64,000 nt of DNA from CAIXSC01 sp046349935 (GTDB taxonomy: Bacteria; Planctomycetota; Planctomycetia; Pirellulales; Pirellulaceae): assembly GCA_046349935.1 (NCBI GenBank), contig JAXMBK010000004.1, positions 806,001-870,000 of the forward strand, in the 5' to 3' direction. The notes below the pieces were generated by a model. That model was not told the origin of the DNA, did no database searches, and saw only the letters and a program-made list of their open reading frames with translations. How positions within the stretch are numbered: the stretch's first letter is position 1; every line of letters starts with the position of its first letter. A program made the translations under genes and the position numbers. Of the stretch, positions 34,237-43,114 are shown piece after piece.

Positions 34237-35496
34237 CTAACCTCCCGTGCTCCCTTCGACCAACTCGCAGATGGTACGCGCGCTGACTTCGGCCGCGCGT
34301 CCCGGATGATAAAGCAACCGATCCCGCACCTGTTCTCGTTCGTTCGACTCAAGTGCGGGGTTCGCCAAGTAGTCGAGCACGGCGCCGCGCAGCTCGTTCA
34401 GGTCCTGGACCACTCGTCCGGCGTCGCGCCCCGAGTTGAAGGCGAGTTCCGTGCGCAGAACGGCGGGCGCGGTGCCGTACATCGCCGGAGCCACTCGGTC
34501 GAAAAACTCGGCGCAGTCCACGAATACGACCGGCCGGTCCGCCAAGATCGCTTCGAACGAGACAGAGCTTACGTCGGTCACGACGACGTCCGCGGCCGAG
34601 ACCAACTCTGCAACATCGGCTTGGGGGACGTGCCGGAATCCGGAACGTCCTTCGAATCGTCGCAACTTGGCGACCCAGTCCACTCCACCCGTGGCGCGGT
34701 ATTCGGTCGGCGAGTAATACGACATGGGATGCAGTTTGACGACTACCTGAACGTTCTCGAGCGCGCACAACGACTCGATGACCTCGCAGCCTCGCGTCCG
34801 CAAACTGGCGCCTTCTTCCCAGGAAGGAGCGTAAAGCACCATCGGACGGCTCGCGTCGAGACGCAGTCTCTCCAGCGTCGCCCGACGATCGTACTCGCGG
34901 CGAACGAGTCGGTCGCTCTTGGGATAGCCAACGTCTCGAACCAACCACTTTCGACCAGGTTGCAAAGCCGAAAAGGCCTCGAACAGTTCTCGCTGCAAGG
35001 GGCCCAGCAGGAAAACGCCGTTCAAGTACAGCCACTGGTCGGGAGGAAAAGTTCCGCCCTTGTTCGGCAGCCCGTGGAACAGACAGATTTTCGGTCCTCG
35101 ACCGCTGAGCGGCGCCACGCCCGACTGATGCGTCGTCAGAAAGAGATCGAAAGTAAGGAGGGCGGCCAACCGCCAACTGGTCAGAATTCGCGCGGGCGCC
35201 AGTGGCCAATTCTGGATGTGCTGGGTCAGCGACGCGACCTGTTCCGGCCGGGTCGCCAGCCAAAGTTCAATGCGGCTCGCCGCCGGTCGACGACTCAGTT
35301 CGTCAATCACCGGCTCGACGATCGGCACGTAGCCCGGGCCGTCGACATAGAGGACCACGAGGCGGCGTCCGCGTCGACGACGAAGGAGCGCGCGGCAATT
35401 GTCGATGATCGCAGGGAAAACGGCGAGCCAAGCGCGGAGCGGTTGCCGTCGTGCAAATCTCGCTAACACGAGGATCTTCGACCAAACGCGTCCCAT
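34237..35496 (-). CDS. TagB/TagF-like polyol-phosphate transferase
   Basis: The 419-residue protein belongs to the CDP-glycerol glycerophosphotransferase superfamily. It has an N-terminal GT-B half (LVVLYVDGPGYVPIVEPVIDEL) and a C-terminal nucleotide-binding half (RPMVLYAPSWEEGAS, VVVKLHPMSYY, SAADVVVTDVSSVSFEAILADRPVVFVD), where HP and the DVSS motif are the family's catalytic and phosphate-binding elements. It probably transfers a polyol- or sugar-phosphate from a CDP donor to a surface glycan; the donor could be made by the nucleotidyltransferase at 36343 (inference). The ATG at 35496 is preferred; 35511 would overlap the preceding gene slightly. Confidence 0.85.
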   Translation of the reverse strand: MGRVWSKILVLARFARRQPLRAWLAVFPAIIDNCRALLRRRRGRRLVVLYVDGPGYVPIVEPVIDELSRRPAASRIELWLATRPEQVASLTQHIQNWPLAPARILTSWRLAALLTFDLFLTTHQSGVAPLSGRGPKICLFHGLPNKGGTFPPDQWLYLNGVFLLGPLQRELFEAFSALQPGRKWLVRDVGYPKSDRLVRREYDRRATLERLRLDASRPMVLYAPSWEEGASLRTRGCEVIESLCALENVQVVVKLHPMSYYSPTEYRATGGVDWVAKLRRFEGRSGFRHVPQADVAELVSAADVVVTDVSSVSFEAILADRPVVFVDCAEFFDRVAPAMYGTAPAVLRTELAFNSGRDAGRVVQDLNELRGAVLDYLANPALESNEREQVRDRLLYHPGRAAEVSARTICELVEGSTGG

Positions 35497-35507
35497 GGCA
35501 CGGCTCC

Positions 35508-36353
35508 TCAATCAGCGGCGGACCGCTGGAACGAGAACAGCATCTGCTCGAGATTCTCGCCGCAGCCGCGTCGCGTCACGGCGCTGTAAACACGGAGAAG
35601 CAGTGGAACGGGCCACGTTCGCATCACGCGGTAGTCGAACTGCAGCCACTTCAAGAGCCGCTCGTCCGACTGGGGCAGCATGCGTGAAAAGCGGTGGAGG
35701 AAGGCCGGCATGGGAAACGAGGCGGTCTCGCGTTCCAACCTCCATCCATGCTGCTCCCAAAGACGAACATAGAATCCGCGAGTCCGATAGTAGGCGAGCG
35801 GTTCGGAACGGGAAACGACAGGACGTCGCGCCACGGGAACTCGTATGAGTACTCGCGCGTCCCGAACATGCGACGCCTGTAAACTTAGAATGAAGTCGGC
35901 GAGTACCGCGTCCGAAACGTACTGCAAAACGCCTCCGACATGGACCAGGTCGAAGACGCCTTCAGCGGCGCTGCCGACGACTCCGCCCAGCAAGTCGTCG
36001 ACCCTCAAAGTGATCGACTTCTCCAACTGAGCATCTCGAGCCGCTTCTCGGGCTCGTTCAACCATTTGGCTGCTGTAGTCGCAGGCGACCACCTGAGCGC
36101 CGCGGCGCGCGAAGTATACGGCCCATCGGCCCGTTCCGCACCCTAAATCCAGCACGCGCTGTGGCGCCTCGCCAACCGTCGTCGAGTCCATCAGCGCCTC
36201 TTCCACTCTCACGCGTAGGTCGCTCAATCGATCCGACGCGAGCAACGTGGCGGATCGGTGGCCGCTCAGTTGTGCGGAAGCCGCGCGTCGATCCCAGAAC
36301 AGAACGTCTCCGCTTGCATGTTCTTTCTGCAAGCTGCGCGGTTCAGACTCCAT
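35508..36353 (-). CDS. Class I SAM-dependent methyltransferase
   Basis: The 281-residue protein has the SAM-binding motif I VLDLGCGTGRWAVYFARRGAQVVACDYS, motif II around GVFDLVHVGGVLQYV, and a variable C-terminus. The substrate is unknown. Its start overlaps the end of the nucleotidyltransferase gene by 11 bases and its stop overlaps the next gene's upstream region, so it belongs to the glycan operon. A role in methylating a glycan or lipid intermediate is inferred from context only. Confidence 0.9.
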   Translation of the reverse strand: MESEPRSLQKEHASGDVLFWDRRAASAQLSGHRSATLLASDRLSDLRVRVEEALMDSTTVGEAPQRVLDLGCGTGRWAVYFARRGAQVVACDYSSQMVERAREAARDAQLEKSITLRVDDLLGGVVGSAAEGVFDLVHVGGVLQYVSDAVLADFILSLQASHVRDARVLIRVPVARRPVVSRSEPLAYYRTRGFYVRLWEQHGWRLERETASFPMPAFLHRFSRMLPQSDERLLKWLQFDYRVMRTWPVPLLLRVYSAVTRRGCGENLEQMLFSFQRSAAD

Positions 36354-37044
36354 CCACGAGCTCCCGCAGATACTTGGATGCGGCGCTCAGATCGGCGATG
36401 TCGTCGATTTCCGCGAGCGGTGCGAAATGAGTCGCAATCTCTGCGCCCGACTCCGCCAACTCGTTTAATAATTCAAAGTGATGACGCGACTTGGACTGCG
36501 CACAAATCCCAGGCAGCCGCGCTAAGTCCTCGGGCGAGTAATACGCGACGTTCCCCCACTCGCCGTCTCCCTTGCCGCCGCGCTCGAACCGAATGAGCTG
36601 ACCCGCCTTATCTCGAGCGGCGATGACGGCGTCCGCCGTCGGATCGCGACGCAAAAGCACGCTCGAGCGCCCCCCGTCCACGAGCGCCCGTAGGTCGCTC
36701 GGCCGAAACAGCATGTCGCCGTCGATAAACAAGGCGGGCCGTGTGGGCGGGATGACCGCGAGTGCTCGCCGCACGGAGCCGGCTTGCGGACTCAAAAAGT
36801 CTGCGTTGTGGATGAACGTGAGCCGCTCGCGAATCGACGCCAGTTCGGGCGTCTCTTCCAAGAGCAGCGGCAACATCAACGCCGCGCGATAGCCGCAGAT
36901 GACGTAGATCTCGCCCGCGATGTTGCGCAGCGCCGCGAACTGATGCGCGAAGATCGGCCGCGAATCGACTTCGACGATGAATTTGGGCACCGACGCGCCC
37001 AGTCGCGAACCGCGTCCTGCAGCAAAGATGACGATGCTGATCAT
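36343..37044 (-). CDS. Sugar/polyol-phosphate nucleotidyltransferase
   Basis: The 233-residue NTP-transferase begins ISIVIFAAGRGSRLGASVPKFIVEVDSRP, the G-x-G-x-R...PK signature of nucleotidyltransferases, and has the metal-binding FIDGDMLF. It is short like the LicC/CTP:phosphocholine cytidylyltransferase type. The product could be a CDP-activated donor for the TagB/F-like enzyme encoded two genes downstream (inference). It lies five bases after the upstream glycosyltransferase stop. Confidence 0.85.
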   Translation of the reverse strand: MISIVIFAAGRGSRLGASVPKFIVEVDSRPIFAHQFAALRNIAGEIYVICGYRAALMLPLLLEETPELASIRERLTFIHNADFLSPQAGSVRRALAVIPPTRPALFIDGDMLFRPSDLRALVDGGRSSVLLRRDPTADAVIAARDKAGQLIRFERGGKGDGEWGNVAYYSPEDLARLPGICAQSKSRHHFELLNELAESGAEIATHFAPLAEIDDIADLSAASKYLRELVDGV

Positions 37045-37048
37045 AAAA

Positions 37049-38065
37049 CTATCTCGCCGAACTCGCGCGAGGCAAAAATCCCGACACGATCCCCGCGCCG
37101 CGCGCCGCGGCTCGCAGCGAGGAAACCAGGGGAAACCAAATCCAAGTTTTCCAGGGCAATGCGCTCAGCGTTGTGCACCGCGGGAGGCTGCACGCCGTCG
37201 TCGCGGCCAGACCGACTCCAGCGAGCAGCGGTACATAAGGCGCCCAGATCCAAGGCAGCAGCAGGAGCGTGGCTAAGGCCAGCGGCGGCTGCAGGTGATC
37301 GGCCAGCCCGCTGTAGTCGTCGCCGGCCATTTTGCCCGAATGGCGAAAGTACAGACGAACTCGAAAACGACCGTGAAGGTACTGACTGCGCAGATAGCGA
37401 CGCAAAGACGTGGGGTGGAAGTGGCCGACGCGCGACTGGCGATCGAACTTCAGCCGCCAGCCGGCTTGCACCAGACGAAACGACAGATCGCAATCTTCCG
37501 CGCCCGGCGCGCCGGGGCCGTTCACTTCGCATTCGTCAAACCCCTCGACCGCCTCTAACGCCGCTCGACGATACAGCACGTTGAACCCGCCCAAAAAGTC
37601 GACGTCGTCCCCCATGTTGCGATGTCGCGACGCGATCTCCTCGTGGATGAGGCAGGCGAGCGTCGAGTCGGGACGCAGGTTGGCGTAACTGCCGCCGGCG
37701 CCGCCGACGTCCGGCTCGCTGACGCACGCACAAAGACGCTGCAACGCATCCGGTTCCGCCACGCAGTCGCTGTCGATGAACCAGACGAGCTCGGTGCGGG
37801 CCGCCCGCCAGCCCAGGTTTCGCGCGGCGCCAGGCCCAACGCCGCCGCCTTCAAGGATGCGGACCGGGTATCGGCCGGCGATCGCACGCGTCGCATCGGT
37901 CGAGCCGTCATCGACGAACACGATTTCGCTCAATTCGCCGGCTGCGAGCAGCCGCGTAACGGCGTCGAGGCAAGCGGACAGCGTCCGTTCGCAGTTGCGT
38001 CCGGGAATCACGAGCGTGACGGCGGCAGGCATGGCCGCGAGCGAGGCGTCAGACGTCGTCATCAT
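37049..38065 (-). CDS. Family 2 glycosyltransferase with C-terminal membrane helices
   Basis: The 338-residue protein has a GT-A domain starting VTLVIPGRNCERTLSACLDAV, with IVFVDDGSTDATRAI, the DxD-type WFIDSDCVAEP and the acceptor-side FNVLYRRAALEAVEGFDE...GAEDCDLSFRL (ED motif). Two C-terminal hydrophobic segments follow. The ATG at 38065 overlaps the DUF2304 gene end by 17 bases. Catalyses transfer of an unknown sugar in assembly of the surface glycan. Confidence 0.9.
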   Translation of the reverse strand: MMTTSDASLAAMPAAVTLVIPGRNCERTLSACLDAVTRLLAAGELSEIVFVDDGSTDATRAIAGRYPVRILEGGGVGPGAARNLGWRAARTELVWFIDSDCVAEPDALQRLCACVSEPDVGGAGGSYANLRPDSTLACLIHEEIASRHRNMGDDVDFLGGFNVLYRRAALEAVEGFDECEVNGPGAPGAEDCDLSFRLVQAGWRLKFDRQSRVGHFHPTSLRRYLRSQYLHGRFRVRLYFRHSGKMAGDDYSGLADHLQPPLALATLLLLPWIWAPYVPLLAGVGLAATTACSLPRCTTLSALPWKTWIWFPLVSSLRAAARGAGIVSGFLPRASSAR

Positions 38066-38429
38066 TAGACTCGCGGACAGGGGCCTTCTCCGGACACTCG
38101 GCGGCATGCAACGCCTCCCAGCGCACGATGGCCGTGACTTGCCGCTCCAGACGCACGCACCGAGCGTAGAGGAGAAAGAGTGCGCCGAGCGAGAAGAAGA
38201 CATAGACGTACATGACAAGGTCGGCGCCTCGACCAATCCCAGCCCATTTGGCCACGACGGTCGATTGATCGGGAAAGGCGACGAACCAGCCGGCCGCTGC
38301 CAGCAACGCGGCACGGCCTACGACGACGAGTCGTCGTTGTCGGCCGTAGGTCCAGACGAGCAATTCGCGGACCAGCGCCGCGCTAAGCACCGCGAACGCG
38401 ATCCATTGAAAGAAACCAAACGGAGGCAT
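38049..38429 (-). CDS. DUF2304 small membrane protein
   Basis: The 126-residue protein has three hydrophobic segments and an ending (FFSLGALFLLYARCVRLERQVTAIVRWEALH) typical of DUF2304 proteins. These almost always sit beside a dolichol-phosphate-mannose-synthase-like glycosyltransferase and may form its membrane partner. Here that glycosyltransferase gene lies immediately upstream, with a one-base overlap at 38429. Confidence 0.88.
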   Translation of the reverse strand: MPPFGFFQWIAFAVLSAALVRELLVWTYGRQRRLVVVGRAALLAAAGWFVAFPDQSTVVAKWAGIGRGADLVMYVYVFFSLGALFLLYARCVRLERQVTAIVRWEALHAAECPEKAPVRESNDDDV

Positions 38430-39139
38430 TAGCGGATCATCCTCCCCATGAGAAAGCTGAAGGTGATCTTGACGGCGGCGAGCGAAGTCTGGCCTTTGGC
38501 CAGCGAGTCGTCGGTGTAACGGATCGTCACCGGCGCCTCGATCAGTCGCCAGCCATGAATACGGATTTGGTCGATGATCTCGGACGCGTGCGCCATTCGA
38601 TTCTCGTGGATGCGCAGCGCGGCGGCGGCTCGACGCGTGAACGCTCGAATGCCGTTATGCGTATCCGTGACGGGGACTCGCGAGACGACGCGTGTAAACA
38701 ACACGCCCAACTTGAGCACCAGTCGACGCGTCCAGGGGATATTCTCGGCCTGTCCCAGAAAGCGCGATCCGAGCACGACGTCGGCTGCTCCTTCGCGCAA
38801 GGGAGCGAGCAACTCGGCGATGTCGCGCGCCTGATGTTGGCCGTCGGCGTCGAACGTCACGATGGCCTGAGCTCCGCGCGACAACGCGTATTGAATGCCG
38901 GTCTGCAGCGCGGCGCCTTGCCCGCAGTTGAAGAGGTGGCGCAGCCGAGCGACGGGGCGTTGGCGGAGAACCTCGTAAGTGTCGTCGCGCGAACCGTCGT
39001 CGACGACGACGATGTTCTTGTACAGCGGCAGGACGCCGTCGATGACGTTCAGGATGCGCCGCGCTTCATTGAATGCTGGAATGACGATCCAGACTGAGTC
39101 GTCTGAGAAGTCGACCGCGGCAGCGACTGGTTGGTTCAT
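38429..39139 (-). CDS. Polyprenyl-phosphate sugar synthase-like GT2 glycosyltransferase
   Basis: The 236-residue GT2 enzyme of the dolichyl-phosphate mannose/glucose synthase type shows VWIVIPAFNEARRILNVIDGV, NIVVVDDGSRDDTYEV, the metal-binding TFDADGQHQARDI, GSRFLGQAENIPWTRRLV and TDTHNGIRAF. It would load a sugar onto a polyprenyl phosphate carrier at the inner membrane. The ATG at 39139 overlaps the stop of the TPR gene (ATGA). The carrier-linked sugar could serve the TMTC-like protein encoded just upstream (inference). Confidence 0.9.
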   Translation of the reverse strand: MNQPVAAAVDFSDDSVWIVIPAFNEARRILNVIDGVLPLYKNIVVVDDGSRDDTYEVLRQRPVARLRHLFNCGQGAALQTGIQYALSRGAQAIVTFDADGQHQARDIAELLAPLREGAADVVLGSRFLGQAENIPWTRRLVLKLGVLFTRVVSRVPVTDTHNGIRAFTRRAAAALRIHENRMAHASEIIDQIRIHGWRLIEAPVTIRYTDDSLAKGQTSLAAVKITFSFLMGRMIR

Positions 39140-41166
39140 GGGCCGCTCCTGATGAACGGTTGACGCCGGCGGTAGAGTTCTCGACGAGTCGTGATCTCGG
39201 CGACGTATTCGTCGAGTCGTCGTTCTTGGGCCAGCATCAGTGCTTTCTCGAGTTGATCGAGAGCCAGATCGAATCGACCAAGGGCCGCTTGGGCGGCGGC
39301 GATGGCGTCGAGCGAACGGGCCGACGTTGCGGGGGGATGGTCGGCGCCGCCCTCGAGGAGCGTCAAGGCGCGCCCGGGATCTCGCAACGACTCGACGCGC
39401 GTCGTCGCGAGCAACCACGCGACATGCCTCCTCGCCGTCTCGCTGCGCGGGTCCGACGCCAGCGCTTGCTCCAGCAGTGGGAGAGCTTCGACGTCGCGTC
39501 CTTGTTGCAAGAGCAGTGCTCCTAGGTTGCGCGCCGCAACCGGAAAGTCGGGGGCGAGCTCCAAGGCTCGCCGAAACGACTGCTCGGCCATCGACAGATC
39601 GCCCATTCGCTCGTAGGAAACCCCGAGGTCGTTGTGCGCCTCGGTCGAGTTTGGACGCAGTTCCAGACCGCGGCGGTAACAGCGGACGGCGTCTTCGTGT
39701 CGTCCCATCCCTGTCAGGGAGATGGCCAGCCCGAAGAGGTTGTCGTAGTTTGTCGGAAGCAATCGAGCGGCCTCGAAGTACGAGCGCGCCGCGCGTTGAA
39801 AGTCGCCCCTGTGATAGTAGATGCCGCCCAGGTTCGAATGGGCGCGCGGGTTGTGAGGACTCACCGCGATGACGCTAAGCCACAGTCGCTCGGGGTCGGC
39901 ATAGTCCGCGTTGCGCACGATCGTCCGCGCGATGGCTGCGACGGCCAACAAAGCCACCAACACTGGCAGCGCTCCGACGACCTTCCGTCGCCAGCCCGCC
40001 GAATCGCGCCATGAAGAAGTGATCCACGCCACGAAGACAACCGTCAACGAGACGACGACCGCCAGCGGCAGGTACATGCGGTGCTCGAAGGCTAAGTCCG
40101 CGATGGGAATGAAGCTGGAGGTCGGCGCCAAGATGAGGAAAAACGCGGCCGCCGGCCAACTCCAGATGCGTAGACGCCAGACGCCGAACGTCGTTGCTGC
40201 GAGCAACCCCACCAAGATGACGCTAGGAAGAATGGCCTTCGCGGGATGAGCTGCGGGTTGCCAGACGTAGTCGAGACACAACGGGTGGGGCCAGAACGCC
40301 AGTCGCAGGTAATGCAGGATGACGGCCGGTTGGTTCAGGGCGTAGGCCCACGGCGAGATGGCTTTCATGCCGAAACCAAGCGAAGTTCCTGGACGAAACA
40401 GCGACGCCCCCAACAGCGGGATGAACCATGCCAGGGGAGCGAGCTGCCCGAGGTAGATCCACGCGCGACGCCGCACCAACTCGCGCCACGACCCGGCAAA
40501 ATAGATCCGGTCGTACAGGATTGCGGCGATCGGAATGGTCGCCGCGATCTCTTTCGAACCGAATCCGAGCCAGCACATGGCGATGGAGAACAATCCCCAG
40601 AGCGAGCGTCGCGCACGGGAATCGACCTCGCCCGCCGCGCGCGAGACGCCGTAAATGCTCGCCGCATAGAACAGGCTCGCCAGCGACTCGGTCCGTTGAA
40701 TGATGTAGGTCACCGCTTGCGTGGCGAGGGGATGAACGGCCCACAGCAGGGCGATCACGAAGGCCAGGTTGAGCGTCGCATCGGGGGTAAAGCGCGCACG
40801 ACAGGCAGGCGACTGGAGAGTGCGTCGCACCAATCCGAACAGGCAGAGCGCGGCCAGCAAGTGAACGGCCAAATTGAAGGCATGGTAGCCGAAGGCATTG
40901 GAACCTCCCAGGCGATAGTTCAACGCCAGCGACCAAAACAGAATGGGGCGCTTAGAGTCCTCGGCGAACGACGTCAATTCCTCGAACTTGTCCTCTCCCA
41001 GGTAGCGATAGTCGTCGAATGCCATCTTGCCGGCGAAGCTGTTGTGATAGGCGACCAACGTGAGCGCGACGAGCAGCAGCGAGCGGCTGCACATCTGGAG
41101 CGCGGTCGGCTTGGCGGCCGCTGTCGTCGCGGCATTGGCAGGCGTGGGGAACGGCGTGGCAGGCAT
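39136..41166 (-). CDS. TMTC-like multispan membrane protein with TPR repeats
   Basis: The 676-residue protein has about ten membrane segments in the first 430 residues and about seven TPR units behind (NPRAHSNLGGIYYHRGDFQRAARSYFEAARLLP and the following repeats). The early luminal/periplasmic FDDYRYLG motif matches the acidic motif of GT-C enzymes, and the layout is that of TMTC O-mannosyltransferases. It may transfer a polyprenyl-linked sugar to exported proteins, for instance pilus subunits (inference). I prefer the ATG at 41166; a TTG at 41214 would place the start inside a TGCAA direct repeat (41199-41217). First gene of an eight-gene operon. Confidence 0.8.
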   Translation of the reverse strand: MPATPFPTPANAATTAAAKPTALQMCSRSLLLVALTLVAYHNSFAGKMAFDDYRYLGEDKFEELTSFAEDSKRPILFWSLALNYRLGGSNAFGYHAFNLAVHLLAALCLFGLVRRTLQSPACRARFTPDATLNLAFVIALLWAVHPLATQAVTYIIQRTESLASLFYAASIYGVSRAAGEVDSRARRSLWGLFSIAMCWLGFGSKEIAATIPIAAILYDRIYFAGSWRELVRRRAWIYLGQLAPLAWFIPLLGASLFRPGTSLGFGMKAISPWAYALNQPAVILHYLRLAFWPHPLCLDYVWQPAAHPAKAILPSVILVGLLAATTFGVWRLRIWSWPAAAFFLILAPTSSFIPIADLAFEHRMYLPLAVVVSLTVVFVAWITSSWRDSAGWRRKVVGALPVLVALLAVAAIARTIVRNADYADPERLWLSVIAVSPHNPRAHSNLGGIYYHRGDFQRAARSYFEAARLLPTNYDNLFGLAISLTGMGRHEDAVRCYRRGLELRPNSTEAHNDLGVSYERMGDLSMAEQSFRRALELAPDFPVAARNLGALLLQQGRDVEALPLLEQALASDPRSETARRHVAWLLATTRVESLRDPGRALTLLEGGADHPPATSARSLDAIAAAQAALGRFDLALDQLEKALMLAQERRLDEYVAEITTRRELYRRRQPFIRSGP

Positions 41167-41198
41167 GGCAGGCGAGTGTAAATGGCCGTCGTCAAAAA

Positions 41199-41217
41199 TG
41201 CAATCGGTATGCAAGAG
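41199..41217. promoter_or_regulatory. TGCAA direct repeat (site 2)
   Basis: TGCAATCGGTATGCAAGAG repeats TGCAA with an 11-bp period and matches 11 of 12 fixed positions of TGCAAT-N4-TTGCAA. It lies just upstream of the TMTC-led glycan operon (minus strand). Confidence 0.5.
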
Positions 41218-41404
41218 GAGGCGTCATGCGATCATTGGTCTCGTTCTCGCGCGACGGTCGATGCGGCCGCAAACGGCCGTAGCGCCGATCTGTCGTCCGT
41301 CGAGTCAGCCGCCGACGGCGAAATGCCAGACGCCGACTATTTTTTCAACTTCGCGCGCGAAGCACTTGACGCCGATGAGCACGCTGCGATAATCACCCGC
41401 GTCG

Positions 41405-41423
41405 TGCAATCAAATTGCAAATG
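41405..41423. promoter_or_regulatory. TGCAA direct repeat (site 3)
   Basis: TGCAATCAAATTGCAAATG lies about 90 bp upstream of the small exported protein gene that precedes the pilin gene. It shares 15 of 19 bases with the site at 49338, including the TTGCAAATG end. Confidence 0.55.
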
Positions 41424-41510
41424 CGTTTCGTGTCGCATGTGAGCGGCAATCGCAGACGCGGTTTGATTGCGGCAAACCGGCCTCTCCCCTCCCACGCGAC
41501 TTGGTTGTCC

Positions 41511-42002
41511 ATGCGTTCCCTGCAATCCATCGCTGCTTGGCTGGCCCTCGGGGCGACGCTCGTCGCCTCCCTTGGCTCGCACGCGCTGCATGGCTTGGCG
41601 CCGCATGGGGCGGATTGTCATGAGCCCCGGTTCGCCCAGGTCCCGGCGGCGGACGATTCGTTCGGAGGCGTTTGCTGGCCCTCGGACGCCCGCTGTGCGT
41701 GCGGGCATTCCACACGCGGCGCGACGGGAGTTGACGAAGCTTGCGTTGACGAAAGTCAAGTTGACGCGTCCTCGGCAGGACGGACGGACGGCTCGCTCGC
41801 TGCGGCGGTCGGCGGCGCCGGGGACGACGATCACGATTGCGCCATTTGCCGCCACTTGAGCAGCGCCTCGGAGGTTGCTCGGCTTGTGATCGCCGACCTG
41901 CGTCCGCAGGTCGTTTCGCGGCTGTCGGAACTCTACTACGCGCCTCTCGCCGCCTGCGTCTTTGTGGGCTGGTACTCGCGCGGACCGCCGGCGTCTGCTT
42001 GA
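41511..42002 (+). CDS. Small Cys/His-containing exported protein, DUF2946-like
   Basis: The 163-residue protein has an N-terminal hydrophobic segment (SIAAWLALGATLVASLGSHALHGL), a Cys-rich middle and a C-terminal block DDDHDCAICRHLSSASEVARL...YYAPLAACVFVGWYSRGPPA. The HDCAIC motif and the RGPP ending recall small DUF2946-type proteins; the family call is tentative. The ATG at 41511 starts the hydrophobic segment. It lies upstream of the Flp pilin gene on the same strand and downstream of a TGCAA direct repeat. Function unknown; metal or redox chemistry through the CxxC is possible. Confidence 0.65.
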   Translation: MRSLQSIAAWLALGATLVASLGSHALHGLAPHGADCHEPRFAQVPAADDSFGGVCWPSDARCACGHSTRGATGVDEACVDESQVDASSAGRTDGSLAAAVGGAGDDDHDCAICRHLSSASEVARLVIADLRPQVVSRLSELYYAPLAACVFVGWYSRGPPASA

Positions 42003-42162
42003 TCGCTTGGCGGCGGTCGTCGCACCGCGCGCTCGGTTCTTGCTAGTTGAGGCGATTTGATGCTGGAGTGCGCCGCGCACTTCGTTTCGCGCATCGTCGC
42101 CCATTTCGGATGTGCTGAGTTTCAGTTGTTTTGTTCTTACTTGGTTTCGAAGGAGAAGCATC

Positions 42163-42483
42163 ATGTTCGCTCGAGTTCGTAATTTGCTCCGCAATAAGAA
42201 GGGGCAAGGGATGGTGGAGTACGGCATTCTGGTCGGCGGCATCGCCCTGATCTGCTTGGTTTCGGTCGCGATCCTCGGTCACAAGGCCAACGATCTGCTC
42301 GGCACCGTCGCTGCCGCACTGCCCGGTGCTCACGCCGACGACAACGGCCCGATCGTGAGCGGCAAGTTGGTCAATACGACGCTCAATTCCAGCAGCGCCA
42401 TCGTGCTCAACACGGCTGTGCCGGGTTCGATCGAAGGCAACGTCGGCATCCCGGGCATCGACGGGTTGGTCGTCGAACCGTAG
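42163..42483 (+). CDS. flp: Flp-type major pilin
   Basis: The 106-residue class-III (Tad/Flp) prepilin has a basic leader MFARVRNLLRNKKG, cleavage expected after that Gly, then QGMVEYGILVGGIALICLVSVAIL with the diagnostic Glu5-Tyr6 and hydrophobic helix. The C-terminal half is Gly/Asn/Val-rich and longer than in Aggregatibacter Flp. A strong GAAGGAGA Shine-Dalgarno precedes the ATG. The mature subunit is exported by the Tad machine encoded downstream. A strong terminator-like stem follows, which should make the pilin message more abundant than the machinery message (inference). Confidence 0.95.
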   Translation: MFARVRNLLRNKKGQGMVEYGILVGGIALICLVSVAILGHKANDLLGTVAAALPGAHADDNGPIVSGKLVNTTLNSSSAIVLNTAVPGSIEGNVGIPGIDGLVVEP

Positions 42484-42534
42484 TCCAGCTTCCTCTCCCG
42501 CGAGAGGAACTGGTTGGATTGCACTGGTTGAAGT

Positions 42535-42570
42535 CCCCGGCGGTCGGTTTGCCGACCGTCGGGGCTCTTT
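42535..42570 (+). terminator. Strong stem-loop after the pilin gene
   Basis: A 13-bp stem (CCCCGGCGGTCGG with CCGACCGTCGGGG, one G-U pair) with a short TTTG loop is followed by CTCTTT. It lies 50-85 bases after the flp stop and 20 bases before cpaA, so it is a likely attenuator or partial terminator within the Tad operon. A smaller hairpin CCTCTC-ccgc-GAGAGG lies at 42492-42507. Confidence 0.75.
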
Positions 42571-42589
42571 CCGTCGGCAGGTTGATTTC

Positions 42590-43027
42590 ATGATCTGGGC
42601 AGTCGTGGGGCTCGCCGTCGTCGCCGCGGGGGTCGACCTGTGGAAACGCGAGATTCCTGATTCGATTAGCATCGCGCTCGTCGGCCTCGCCGTCGTCGGG
42701 TGGTGCTGGCCCGGACAGACGGCCGTTCTCCACCGTTGCCTGCTCGGAGCGGCCGGGGCGGGGATCGCCGCCGCGGTCGCCCTCGCGCTCTATGCTCTGG
42801 GCGGGTGGGGCGGCGGCGATGTGAAGCTGCTGACGGCCGTCGGGCTCGTCGTCGGCCTGTCGATCGTTCCGATCTTGCTCTGGACGGCGCTCGCAGGCGC
42901 AGCGCTCGCGGGAATCGCCGCCGCGAGAAAGCAATGGGACTACGCCTATGCGCCGGCGATCGCCGCGGGCGCGGCGACGCATGCGCTCTGGCCCGACCTA
43001 TTGTCGAGGGTAGCGGAGGGCGGATGA
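42590..43027 (+). CDS. cpaA: Prepilin peptidase CpaA/TadV
   Basis: The 145-residue membrane aspartyl peptidase (A24 family, short TadV type) has the two catalytic aspartates in AAGVDLWKREIPD and GWGGGDVKLLTAVGL, the second being the family GGGD(V/I)K motif, and about five hydrophobic segments. It cleaves the leader peptides of Flp and the TadE-like pseudopilins at the inner membrane. Confidence 0.93.
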   Translation: MIWAVVGLAVVAAGVDLWKREIPDSISIALVGLAVVGWCWPGQTAVLHRCLLGAAGAGIAAAVALALYALGGWGGGDVKLLTAVGLVVGLSIVPILLWTALAGAALAGIAAARKQWDYAYAPAIAAGAATHALWPDLLSRVAEGG

Positions 43028-43114
43028 GCGTCCTTCGAATTCGGGAACGGACGAACCTGTCCGCTTGGATCGGCGTCGGCGACGACCAGTCGCTTTGAAT
43101 GACGCCGCCTGAGG

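Noticed and set aside
41182..41442. An 86-residue plus-strand open frame upstream of the DUF2946-like gene
   Set aside because: It spans two TGCAA regulatory repeats and the divergent promoter region, with no Shine-Dalgarno or motif.
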